The translations under genes and the position numbers were made by a program. Positions 1 to 6,454 of a stretch of DNA of 12,119 nt are shown piece after piece. Location: contig JAJZZW010000045.1 in the NCBI GenBank assembly GCA_021797385.1, positions 1 to 12,119 on the forward strand, written 5' to 3'. Source of the stretch: Thermoplasmata archaeon. Lineage in GTDB: Archaea; Thermoplasmatota; Thermoplasmata; Thermoplasmatales; Thermoplasmataceae. The notes beneath the pieces are model-generated. The model was not told the DNA's origin and did not search any database. It was given only the letters and a program-made list of their open reading frames with translations. The stretch's first letter is position 1. Each line of letters begins with the position of its first letter.

Positions 1-106
1 CAACACTCACCTCCTTTATAATTGTGGGAACCCCATTGATGCGCTTCTTCCACCTCAGTACAAGGTATCTGTTCTTCCCAGAACGCTTGAATGTGTAATA
101 TGGCAT
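1..106 (-). CDS. Transposase N-terminus, cut by window edge
   Basis: The minus strand from an ATG at 106-104 stays open to the window edge, giving 35 residues that begin MPYYTFKRSGKNRYLVLR and continue WKKRINGVPTIIKEVSV. A short basic and aromatic beta-rich start followed by a 'G-x-P-x-x-x-x-x-V' stretch is typical of the N-terminus of IS1634/IS4-superfamily DDE transposases. The catalytic domain would lie beyond the window, so family and intactness cannot be judged. No target-site duplication or clear terminal inverted repeat is visible; the outer end of the element should lie within about 106-180. It differs in kind from the transposase pieces at the right edge. The call rests on family resemblance recalled from memory. 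Confidence 0.6.
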   Translation of the reverse strand, partial: MPYYTFKRSGKNRYLVLRWKKRINGVPTIIKEVSV

Positions 107-122
107 AATAAGAGTAGTGTAC

Positions 123-141
123 CCACATGGAAATAATGTGG
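123..141. repeat. Small hairpin CCACAT-N7-ATGTGG near IS end
   Basis: There is a perfect 6-bp inverted repeat (CCACAT at 123-128, ATGTGG at 136-141) with a 7-base loop. It lies just upstream of the transposase start and probably inside the insertion sequence's terminal region. It could be a transposase-binding site or a block to read-in transcription; only the symmetry is seen. Confidence 0.35.
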
Positions 142-187
142 AAACATTGCAATTTCATAGGTTTATAAAAATATTGAATCAGATAAA

Positions 188-228
188 TGTAAAGTCACGA
201 TTTTACAATATATTATAATCACGATTTT
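188..228. promoter_or_regulatory. Paired 10-bp direct repeats upstream of hel308
   Basis: TCACGATTTT occurs at 195-204 and again at 219-228, 24 bases apart. The first copy sits inside a symmetric unit, TGTAAA-N8-TTTACA (188-207). The second is embedded in AATCACGATT, which is symmetric around a two-base centre. The pair ends about 55 bases before the hel308 start and upstream of its TATA box, where an activator or repressor could bind. Function is inferred from spacing and symmetry only. Chance repeats in AT-rich DNA are possible. Confidence 0.3.
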
Positions 229-253
229 TTAATAAATTTAAACATACAGATAG

Positions 254-263
254 TTATTTAAAA
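254..263 (+). promoter_or_regulatory. TATA box of hel308
   Basis: TTATTTAAAA is centred about 25 bases before the hel308 ATG. No purine-rich ribosome binding site separates them, so a leaderless transcript is likely. Confidence 0.5.
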
Positions 264-282
264 CATTTAATAATATTCTGCT

Positions 283-2331
283 ATGAAGTTAAGCGATGTT
301 ACCTCAGAGGAATTTCTCAAGGTAACTGAAAACAATGATTTTACACTTTACAAGCATCAGGAAGAGGCTGTGGAAAAAATACGTAATAACACTAATGTAA
401 TAGTGTCGGTGCCAACAGCCTCCGGTAAAACACTCATAGGCTATATTTCTATTTATGATACTTATTTAAAGGGGAAAAAATCCATGTACATAGTTCCGCT
501 TAGATCACTTGCCATGGAGAAATTTGCAGAATTGTCAACATTGAGAAATTTGGGGTTAAAGGTAACAATGTCTATCGGGGATTATGACGTTCCGCCTTCC
601 TTTGTAAAGAATTATGATGTTATTATTGCAACGTCAGAAAGAGCTGATTCCATGCTTCACAGGGACCCAGATATACTGAACTATTTCGGGCTCATCATAG
701 TGGATGAAATCCATATGATATCAGACCAGAGCAGGGGGCCCAGGCTGGAAACGGTTATATCCACAGTTCTCTACCTTAACCCCGATATCCTAATACTCGG
801 GCTCTCAGCAACTGTTTCCAATATAAAGGAGCTGGCGGAATGGATGAATGCCCGTACTGTCATATCGAATTTCAGGGCAGTGCCACTGGAAACGGGAATA
901 GTATTCAAGCATAGTCTTATTCTTGATAAAACTAAAAAGTTTATCGGAAACGAGGATGAAATATATCTAATACGGGAAAGCTTAGAATCGGGGGGTCAGG
1001 CCCTCGTATTCAGGAATTCCCGAAGGAATGCGGAGAAATATGCACAGTCAATGGCTGGTTTTTTTGACTTTAAAAACGATATAACAACTATAAATATGCC
1101 TTCAGATATATTTAACGATTCACAAACCAATATGATTTCACATGGTGTTATGTTTCACCATGCAGGGCTGTCAAACGATCAGCGTACCGAAATAGAGAGA
1201 CTTTTCAGGGAAGGCTATATAAAAATTCTTGCCGCAACACCTACACTGGCGGCAGGTGTCAATTTACCTGCAAGGACGGTTATAATAAGGGATATAACCA
1301 GATACGCAGATGGATACAGCAAACCCATATCTGGAATAGAAATACAGCAGATGATAGGCCGGGCAGGAAGACCAAAATATGATAAAAAGGGTTATGGCTA
1401 TATATATGCTGCTTCACCATCAATGCTAAAAGTAGCGGAGGGATATTTAAGTGGGGAGCTTGAGCCTGTTATTTCAAAAATGGACTCAAACAGTCTTATA
1501 AGGTTCAACATTCTGGCGCTTATTTCCTCAGGTATAGCAAATGATCTTGAGGGCATCAAGGCTTTTTATGGAAAAACACTGCTTGCTGTCCAGAGAGATA
1601 TTGAAGATATGGATCTTGCGTTTGAAAGCGCAATTTATTTTCTCAAGGATAATGAGTTTATCACAGAGGAAAATGGAAAGTACTCTGCAACACGTTTAGG
1701 GAGACTTACATCGGATCTATATATTGATCCGGTCACGGCACTTATCCTGAAACAGGCACTTGAATTTGAATATTCTGAAGAGGTTTATCTTTATTTCATT
1801 TCCAAAACTCCGGATATTCTTACATTTAATTTCAGGGACAGTGATTATGTCTACATAGAGGAGTTTCTTGACAGACATAATATAAATGACTTCAGCGACG
1901 AATCCATGAAGGCTGCAAAAACAGCCATAATACTGAACGAATGGATTAATGAGGTCCCTGTGGGAACCATAGCGGAAGCATTCGGAATAGGCCCTGGAGA
2001 TATTCAAGCAAGGGCTTCCTCCGCTGACTGGATTTCATATTCACTGTATAGAATATCCGGGATGTTTGCGAAGGAACGGGAGAATAAATTAATGCATTTA
2101 AACATAAGAATAAAGGAGGGAATTAAGGAGGACATAATACGCATTATAGAAATTCCGCAAGTAGGAAGGGTCAGGGCCAGAAGGCTTTACAATAATGGAT
2201 TTACATCACTTGAATCCATTGCCGGAGCAAAGATAGAGGATATAGCAAAAATCTTCGGATTTTCAGTTAAACTTGCAGGGGATATTATAGATAATGCCAA
2301 AAAAATTAATAACAGATATTACAGGGACTAA
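283..2331 (+). CDS. hel308: Hel308-type superfamily 2 DNA helicase
   Basis: This is an ATP-dependent 3'-to-5' DNA helicase of the Hel308/Ski2-like group, which in archaea acts on stalled or broken replication forks. The 682 residues match the family's usual length of about 700. Visible motifs: Q-motif Gln at 26 (YKHQ), Walker A PTASGKT at 44-50, DEIH box at 141-144, SAT at 175-177, a conserved FHHAGL at 291-296, and motif VI QMIGRAGRP at 356-364. A winged-helix and ratchet region follows. A helix-hairpin-helix (IPQVGRVRARRLY, about 624-636) lies near the C-terminus, as in domain V of archaeal Hel308. The ATG at 283 gives the expected short lead-in before the Q motif and has a TATA box at the leaderless distance. 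The trm5 reading frame begins right at its stop, so the two are probably co-transcribed. Confidence 0.95.
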   Translation: MKLSDVTSEEFLKVTENNDFTLYKHQEEAVEKIRNNTNVIVSVPTASGKTLIGYISIYDTYLKGKKSMYIVPLRSLAMEKFAELSTLRNLGLKVTMSIGDYDVPPSFVKNYDVIIATSERADSMLHRDPDILNYFGLIIVDEIHMISDQSRGPRLETVISTVLYLNPDILILGLSATVSNIKELAEWMNARTVISNFRAVPLETGIVFKHSLILDKTKKFIGNEDEIYLIRESLESGGQALVFRNSRRNAEKYAQSMAGFFDFKNDITTINMPSDIFNDSQTNMISHGVMFHHAGLSNDQRTEIERLFREGYIKILAATPTLAAGVNLPARTVIIRDITRYADGYSKPISGIEIQQMIGRAGRPKYDKKGYGYIYAASPSMLKVAEGYLSGELEPVISKMDSNSLIRFNILALISSGIANDLEGIKAFYGKTLLAVQRDIEDMDLAFESAIYFLKDNEFITEENGKYSATRLGRLTSDLYIDPVTALILKQALEFEYSEEVYLYFISKTPDILTFNFRDSDYVYIEEFLDRHNINDFSDESMKAAKTAIILNEWINEVPVGTIAEAFGIGPGDIQARASSADWISYSLYRISGMFAKERENKLMHLNIRIKEGIKEDIIRIIEIPQVGRVRARRLYNNGFTSLESIAGAKIEDIAKIFGFSVKLAGDIIDNAKKINNRYYRD

Positions 2332-2332
2332 A

Positions 2333-3274
2333 ATGATCCATGTAAAGGTTGCGAAAGAATACGGGCAGGAAACAATCAATAAATTGAGAAGCTTTAACTT
2401 AATAGACAATAAGTTCAGAATATCCAGCGACAGCGATTATATTTACATACCGGTGACTGGAAACACGGCTGGCTATGAAACAGTTGAGAGGGATGCCGTG
2501 CCATCCTCACGGATAGAGCCTGAACGGGTATCATTCTCATATGATATTATAGGCAGTATAGCAATCATAAAGGGAAAGAGTGCAGAAGAAGCCAGATATC
2601 TTGCCAGTTTTCTAAAGACAAGAAAGAATATCAAAACCGTATATCTTGACAGGGGCATTGAGGGAGAATTCAGGACAAGAAATTTAATGCTGTTATACGG
2701 TGAACCGGTTTACGGGACATTGTACCATGAAAACGGTATAAGAATGAATGTTGATGTTTCCAGGGCATACTTTTCCCCCAGGCTTGCCAGTGAACGTCTG
2801 CGTATAGCAAAGGAGGTAAGGGATGGAGAGAATATAATAGACATGTTTGCTGGTATTGGCCCCTTTTCCCTGCTTATTGCGAAAAACAAAAAATGCAAGA
2901 TTGTTGCCATTGACAAGAATCCGGATGCTATAGAACTGCTGAATGAAAACATAAAATTGAACAGGCTTACAGGCACAATAGATACAATCACAGGAGATTC
3001 CGGGATATTATTATCTCAATATTCCGGCATGAACAGAATTATAATGAACTTACCACATGATTCAATTAACTTTCTCCATACAGCCATGAAGGCAACGGGC
3101 AATGGCGGCATTATAAATTATTATGAAATATGTGATCTGGATACACTGGAATCCAGAATGGAAGAATTCAGGGAATACGGACTCGAGATAATGTACAAAA
3201 GGATAGTTCACGGATTTTCAAAGTACCAGAATATGTATTCAATAGAGCTTAAAAAATGGGAGAATAAAACTTAG
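2333..3274 (+). CDS. trm5: tRNA (guanine-37-N1) methyltransferase Trm5
   Basis: This enzyme transfers methyl from S-adenosylmethionine to N1 of G37, next to the anticodon, suppressing +1 frameshifts and priming wyosine synthesis in archaea. From this start the protein has 313 residues. An N-terminal recognition part is followed by FSPRLASERLRIA at about 147-159. The Rossmann SAM motif IIDMFAGIGPF starts near 168, and the catalytic-loop motif NLPHDS is at about 239-244. These are the class I Trm5 landmarks, not those of bacterial TrmD. The frame is open back to an ATG at 2294, which would overlap hel308 by 38 bases and add 13 residues. I prefer 2333 because it lies one base past the hel308 stop and gives MIHVKVAKEYG, the usual family beginning. 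A weak hairpin follows the stop. Confidence 0.92.
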   Translation: MIHVKVAKEYGQETINKLRSFNLIDNKFRISSDSDYIYIPVTGNTAGYETVERDAVPSSRIEPERVSFSYDIIGSIAIIKGKSAEEARYLASFLKTRKNIKTVYLDRGIEGEFRTRNLMLLYGEPVYGTLYHENGIRMNVDVSRAYFSPRLASERLRIAKEVRDGENIIDMFAGIGPFSLLIAKNKKCKIVAIDKNPDAIELLNENIKLNRLTGTIDTITGDSGILLSQYSGMNRIIMNLPHDSINFLHTAMKATGNGGIINYYEICDLDTLESRMEEFREYGLEIMYKRIVHGFSKYQNMYSIELKKWENKT

Positions 3275-3299
3275 AAATTGTTCTATAAGAAAACAATTT
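3275..3299 (+). terminator. Stem-loop directly after trm5 stop
   Basis: AAATTGTT (3275-3282) and AACAATTT (3292-3299) form a perfect 8-bp stem with a 9-base loop starting on the base after the stop codon. A short T-run (TTTT) follows near 3313. Archaeal termination depends mainly on T-tracts, so this may instead protect the mRNA 3' end. The stem is AU-rich and weak. Confidence 0.4.
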
Positions 3300-3311
3300 A
3301 AGCCATATATT

Positions 3312-3320
3312 GTTTTATAA
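3312..3320 (+). promoter_or_regulatory. TATA-like box inside the trm5/uppS gap
   Basis: GTTTTATAA resembles an archaeal box A and would place a transcript start near 3342-3347, just before the large inverted repeat. No good protein-coding gene begins there, which raises the possibility of a small RNA. AT-rich gaps produce such boxes by chance. Confidence 0.3.
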
Positions 3321-3353
3321 CGAAATAAAATTCTATGAATCACTCTATTAATC

Positions 3354-3404
3354 AATATAATTATGGTTGTTATAAATCAGACTGTTAACAACAACGATTA
3401 TATT
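3354..3404. repeat. 51-base imperfect inverted repeat
   Basis: The arms AATATAATTATGGTTGTTA (3354-3372) and its partner (3386-3404) match at 16 of 19 positions as reverse complements: 8 outer pairs, a small internal mismatch, then 7 inner pairs around a 13-base loop. A further AATC/GATT pairing is possible outside the arms. It lies between two genes, well upstream of the uppS TATA box, so it is unlikely to be a uppS leader. It could be a small-RNA stem, a degraded short mobile element or a protein-binding palindrome. Confidence 0.5.
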
Positions 3405-3425
3405 AAGTTGATTTGTCACTTTCAA

Positions 3426-3459
3426 TTGCCCCCGCCTATGTGTTATAATCGGTGGGCAA
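3426..3459. other. GC-rich stem-loop in AT-rich gap
   Basis: TTGCCCCCG (3426-3434) pairs with CGGTGGGCAA (3450-3459), giving nine pairs with one bulged T (3453) and a 15-base loop. Seven of the pairs include G and C, which stands out in a very AT-rich gap. It lies downstream of the 51-base inverted repeat in the same orientation as a possible small RNA. It also falls within a 42-codon frame (ATG 3363 to TGA 3489-3491) that resembles nothing I know. A structured RNA is the more likely explanation. Confidence 0.4.
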
Positions 3460-3491
3460 AACTCATGATGATTTTCCAATTTATAGATTGA

Positions 3492-3500
3492 TTTATAAAT
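3492..3500 (+). promoter_or_regulatory. TATA box of the uppS-tiaS-AK6 cluster
   Basis: TTTATAAAT is centred about 30 bases before the uppS ATG at 3526. It is the strongest box in the gap and at a distance suited to a leaderless or very short-leader transcript. Confidence 0.55.
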
Positions 3501-3525
3501 AAATAATGTATATACAGTTATCAAA

Positions 3526-4302
3526 ATGAGTATTGCCAATAAAATTGGAGATATAGCCTCTGGAGTATACGAACAGGCTTTGATGGAAGAAATCCGTAAA
3601 AGTAAAGTTCCCCATCATCTAGGGATTATAACTGATGGTAACAGGAGATATGCCAGACAAATTGGAATATCTAGAGATGAAGGGCATGTTAAGGGCAAGG
3701 ATAAGCTTGAAGAGGTTCTTGACTGGTCAATGGAAGTTGGAATCAAAATTGTTACAGTATATGGCTTTTCCACAGAAAATTTTAAGAGAGAAACAGACGA
3801 AGTGAAATTTTTATTTAATTTAATAAACGATTCATTGCGTGATCTCCTCAAAGATGATAGGATATATAAAAATGAAATAAGGGTCAAGGTCATTGGAGAT
3901 TTCAGTGGTCTGCCTGAATATCTCATAAATACAATAAATGAAGTGGAAAAATCCACCGCAAGTTTCAAGAAATTCAGATTCAACCTTGCCATAGGCTACG
4001 GTGGGCGGCAGGAAATAATAAATGCTGTGAAAAACATCTCCTCGGATGTTCTTAATGGCAGGGTGAAATTGGATGATATAAATGAGGAACTTTTTAGGAA
4101 TTATCTTTATGATAATACACTGACTGATCCAGACCTGATACTCAGAACAAGCGGCGAGGAGAGAATTTCCAATTTTCTTCTCTGGCAGTCGGCATACTCT
4201 GAACTTTATTTTTCAGATGTGAACTGGCCAGACCTTAAGAAACTGGACTTTTTGAGAGCAATATATTCCTATCAATCACGGAAGAGGAGGTATGGTAAAT
4301 AA
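3526..4302 (+). CDS. uppS: cis-prenyl diphosphate synthase (UppS/dehydrodolichyl type)
   Basis: The enzyme adds isopentenyl units in cis to an allylic diphosphate to make the long polyprenyl (dolichol-like) carrier lipid used for archaeal glycan transfer. Signature regions: HLGIITDGNRRYA at 31-43, with the catalytic Asp37; FSTENF at 81-86; and RTSGEERISNFLLWQ at 207-221 followed by SAYSELYF. Many family members have RTGGE where this one has RTSGE; that change does not touch the main catalytic residues. The roughly 30-residue N-terminal extension before the DGN motif and the 258-residue length fit archaeal members. Product chain length cannot be read from sequence by eye. The stop TAA shares its last base with the tiaS ATG, indicating translational coupling. 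Confidence 0.93.
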   Translation: MSIANKIGDIASGVYEQALMEEIRKSKVPHHLGIITDGNRRYARQIGISRDEGHVKGKDKLEEVLDWSMEVGIKIVTVYGFSTENFKRETDEVKFLFNLINDSLRDLLKDDRIYKNEIRVKVIGDFSGLPEYLINTINEVEKSTASFKKFRFNLAIGYGGRQEIINAVKNISSDVLNGRVKLDDINEELFRNYLYDNTLTDPDLILRTSGEERISNFLLWQSAYSELYFSDVNWPDLKKLDFLRAIYSYQSRKRRYGK

Positions 4303-5618
4303 TGTATGTGGCAATAGATGATACAGATAGCCAGGACAGAATGTGTACCACATATATTATATATAAGATAATCAGTGAAAATAAATACGATATTATCGGT
4401 GAACCCAGACTTGTGAGATTAAACCCTAATATAGGTTATAAAACCCGCGGGAACGGCGCACTGAATATATGCCTTGGAAAAGGAGAAGGTAGAAAGGAAA
4501 TTATAGGCAGAACAAATGAAAAGATTCTTTATTCGTATACCAAAATTAAGGAGGAACCTGATAAGGATGATTTAATTGATTATATTTCATCCATAGTGGA
4601 GGAATTTTACGTTAAGGATAATGATAATACCAATCCGGGGGTCGTGATATCGAATAATAAATTTAACCGTGAATTGTATTCAGTGGCCCTGCAGGAGGAT
4701 ATAAATTTGCATTTTATTGAGAATTATTTGGAAGGAAGGGGCATGTATAGAAAATTCAGGAATGGGCATGGTATAATAGGCTCGGCCGCATCACTGGCAT
4801 GGCCTGAGGAGCGATACACATACGAATTGCTTGATTACAGATATCCACATTATGACGTTATAAATCATGATGAAAAAATGGAGATAAGCAGGCTACCGGA
4901 AAAATATATATCAACTTTCAATAATATAGATTTTCAGAATAAATATCCTGCCATATTCCCGAAACCGAAAACTCCCGTGATATTCGGAATCAGGGGCATA
5001 GTAAAAAATGACCTTATAAATATTTATGAAGAAATACAGAGAAAACATAAAATAGAAGATGAGGGATATATAATATATAAGACAAACCAAGGCACCGATG
5101 ATCATATTATATATGAGCCGGATTATCTTTCGGATATGGGTTCATATGCGATAACAGGCGTCATTTCTACAAATCCCTATACAATAGAGGGCGGGCATTC
5201 CTTTACAAGTTTAAATTATAAAAATATGGAGTTCAGACTTGCAGCCTTTGAGCCTACAAAAGAATTCAGGAAAATTTTACTTTCACTTGTTACTGGTGAC
5301 ATCGTAACTGCTTATGGATCGTATCAGAAAGGTACGCTCAAACTGGAAAAGATAAAACTGGTAAAAAAAGCTCCTCTATATATAAGGGAAGACCCTGTAT
5401 GCCCAGCGTGCCATGTAAAGACACAATCAAAGGGAAAGATGGATTTCAGATGTCCTTCATGCCACAGAAGGTACAAAAATCCTGTATATGTAGAGAAAGT
5501 CCGTGAAATAAATGAGGGATTCTATGAAGTACCTGTTATAGCCAGAAGGCACCTATCCATGCCGGTTAAACTAGCCAGTTATTTTTATGGAAATATAAAC
5601 CAGAGCGGGGTTATATAG
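4302..5618 (+). CDS. tiaS: tRNA(Ile2) 2-agmatinylcytidine synthetase TiaS
   Basis: TiaS uses ATP and agmatine to convert C34 of the CAU-anticodon tRNA-Ile to agmatidine, so the tRNA reads AUA rather than AUG. The 438-residue protein starts MYVAIDDTDS with the ATP-handling IDDTDS at 5-10 and CTTY at 15-18, the family signature. Later come GHGIIG near 155-160, TNQGTDDH at 261-268, an OB-fold-like segment near 281-340, and a zinc ribbon with Cys at 367, 370, 384 and 387. RRHLSMP near 415-421 is also characteristic. All expected parts are present. The start overlaps the uppS stop by one base. The next gene begins one base after its stop, so the three genes form one unit. Confidence 0.95.
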   Translation: MYVAIDDTDSQDRMCTTYIIYKIISENKYDIIGEPRLVRLNPNIGYKTRGNGALNICLGKGEGRKEIIGRTNEKILYSYTKIKEEPDKDDLIDYISSIVEEFYVKDNDNTNPGVVISNNKFNRELYSVALQEDINLHFIENYLEGRGMYRKFRNGHGIIGSAASLAWPEERYTYELLDYRYPHYDVINHDEKMEISRLPEKYISTFNNIDFQNKYPAIFPKPKTPVIFGIRGIVKNDLINIYEEIQRKHKIEDEGYIIYKTNQGTDDHIIYEPDYLSDMGSYAITGVISTNPYTIEGGHSFTSLNYKNMEFRLAAFEPTKEFRKILLSLVTGDIVTAYGSYQKGTLKLEKIKLVKKAPLYIREDPVCPACHVKTQSKGKMDFRCPSCHRRYKNPVYVEKVREINEGFYEVPVIARRHLSMPVKLASYFYGNINQSGVI

Positions 5619-5619
5619 C

Positions 5620-6069
5620 TTGATTTGCATAACAGGAATACCCGGAACAGGAAAGAGTACATTATGTAAAATGCTGAATGAGCATGGCTTAAGATGCACG
5701 GGAATCGATGACATAGCCAGGGCTGCAGGTTTAAATAATGGGAATATTGTTGATGTAGATAGACTTTCCATGGTACATATCGATTATGATATTATAGAAT
5801 CCCACTATTCACATTTACTGGACTGTACCCATGTAATTATTCTTGTAGATGATAATGAAACCTTGAGGAATCGAATGGAGAAAAGAGGATATTCCAGGGA
5901 AAAAATAAATGAAAACCTTGATGCACAGATGGCAGAAGTTATTTATTATGAATCCTTGGATAGACTTCCTGCAGATAGGATATATATGATAAATGAGTGC
6001 TCAAGGAACATTGAGGATATCTACAAAGAGGTAATTTATATAATATCCATGATTAATAATGATAAATAA
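5620..6069 (+). CDS. AK6/Fap7-type nucleotide kinase
   Basis: This small P-loop NMP kinase has 149 residues. Walker A GIPGTGKST is at 6-14. A DVDRLS element is near 45-50 and ESHYSHLL at 60-67. The LID-like RMEKRGYSREKINENLDAQM at 85-104 is the hallmark of the AK6/Fap7 (CINAP) group rather than ordinary adenylate kinases. Known relatives have adenylate kinase and ATPase activity and assist late small-subunit ribosome assembly through the uS11 protein; that role is inferred here. The start is TTG, one base after the tiaS stop. A TTG is needed because the P-loop begins only six residues in and no ATG precedes it in frame, so translation probably depends on ribosomes arriving from tiaS. Confidence 0.85.
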   Translation: MICITGIPGTGKSTLCKMLNEHGLRCTGIDDIARAAGLNNGNIVDVDRLSMVHIDYDIIESHYSHLLDCTHVIILVDDNETLRNRMEKRGYSREKINENLDAQMAEVIYYESLDRLPADRIYMINECSRNIEDIYKEVIYIISMINNDK

Positions 6070-6080
6070 ATATTTTTACT
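6070..6080 (+). terminator. T-tract after the uppS-tiaS-AK6 cluster
   Basis: ATATTTTTACT lies right after the AK6 stop. A run of five T is compatible with archaeal intrinsic termination but is short. Confidence 0.25.
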
Positions 6081-6116
6081 GTCATATTACTGCCGCATAA
6101 TAAAATTAATTAACAC

Positions 6117-6377
6117 ATGAGCTTTTATTGGTGTATGTACAAATGCGATGAAATCAAAAGTATAAATATTCGTTACATGGATGATACCGACAGGGAATTG
6201 ACAGCCGAGGAAATAAGTGATGTATGCAATAGAGCAAACGGGAGTAATGATTCCATAGAAAGACTATTGAGCAAAAGCGAACAAAAACCTGTTAGATATG
6301 TGCAAATAAATCTCGGGAAGTATAAAACATTGATGAACAGTGAAGGAACCGTTCTCAAGCCAATGCCCCCGTATTAA
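6117..6377 (+). CDS. Hypothetical 86-residue protein
   Basis: I do not recognise this protein. It is soluble and mixed-charge, with no membrane segment and no signal peptide. Two N-terminal cysteines (6 and 10) are in a C-x3-C arrangement and a third is at 37, too few and too scattered for an obvious metal site. The segment DDTDRELTAEEISDVCNRANG (about 22-42) looks helical, and PVRYVQINLGKYKT (about 58-71) looks like beta strands. It is a plausible gene because it stands in line with neighbours on the same strand and has its own small gap on each side. An alternative start is the ATG at 6135 (MYKCDEIK), for which the AT-rich ATAATAAAATTAA near 6098-6110 would be a better-placed TATA box. It could be monocistronic. 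Its closeness to the parA operon may be incidental. Confidence 0.6.
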   Translation: MSFYWCMYKCDEIKSINIRYMDDTDRELTAEEISDVCNRANGSNDSIERLLSKSEQKPVRYVQINLGKYKTLMNSEGTVLKPMPPY

Positions 6378-6393
6378 GGTCTTATCACATATA

Positions 6394-6407
6394 AATTTTA
6401 GAAAATT
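6394..6407. repeat. Short inverted repeat after the 86-residue gene
   Basis: AATTTT-AG-AAAATT is symmetric around a two-base centre, 17 bases after the hypothetical gene's stop and about 50 before parA. It could be an operator half-site or part of a terminator; in such AT-rich DNA chance is a serious alternative. Confidence 0.25.
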
Positions 6408-6424
6408 ATTAAATCCATGAAACA

Positions 6425-6434
6425 ATTTAAATAT
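6425..6434 (+). promoter_or_regulatory. TATA box of parA operon
   Basis: TTTAAATATA is centred about 26 bases before the parA ATG (6455), directly abutting the 12-bp palindrome downstream. The geometry suits a leaderless transcript. Confidence 0.55.
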
Positions 6435-6446
6435 AAACGATCGTTT
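6435..6446. promoter_or_regulatory. Perfect 12-bp palindrome between TATA box and parA start
   Basis: AAACGATCGTTT is a perfect palindrome that starts on the base after the TATA box and ends eight bases before the ATG. A protein bound there would block polymerase loading, so it is well placed as an autoregulatory operator. In ParA systems the partner protein often binds such sites and also uses them as the centromere. I saw no second exact copy in this window. The site is clear; the role is inferred. Confidence 0.55.
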
Positions 6447-6454
6447 TACCTGTA

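Noticed and set aside
2294..2332. Upstream ATG adding 13 residues to Trm5
   Set aside because: It would overlap hel308 by 38 bases, and the extra residues are not part of the usual Trm5 beginning. The ATG at 2333 fits better.
3464..3475. Box C-like ATGATGA suggesting a C/D guide RNA
   Set aside because: No CTGA box D follows within a suitable distance and no C'/D' pair is present.
3348..3539. 63-codon minus-strand frame in the trm5/uppS gap
   Set aside because: It overlaps the uppS promoter and start, has low-complexity hydrophobic composition, and arises from the inverted repeats. No promoter is placed for it.
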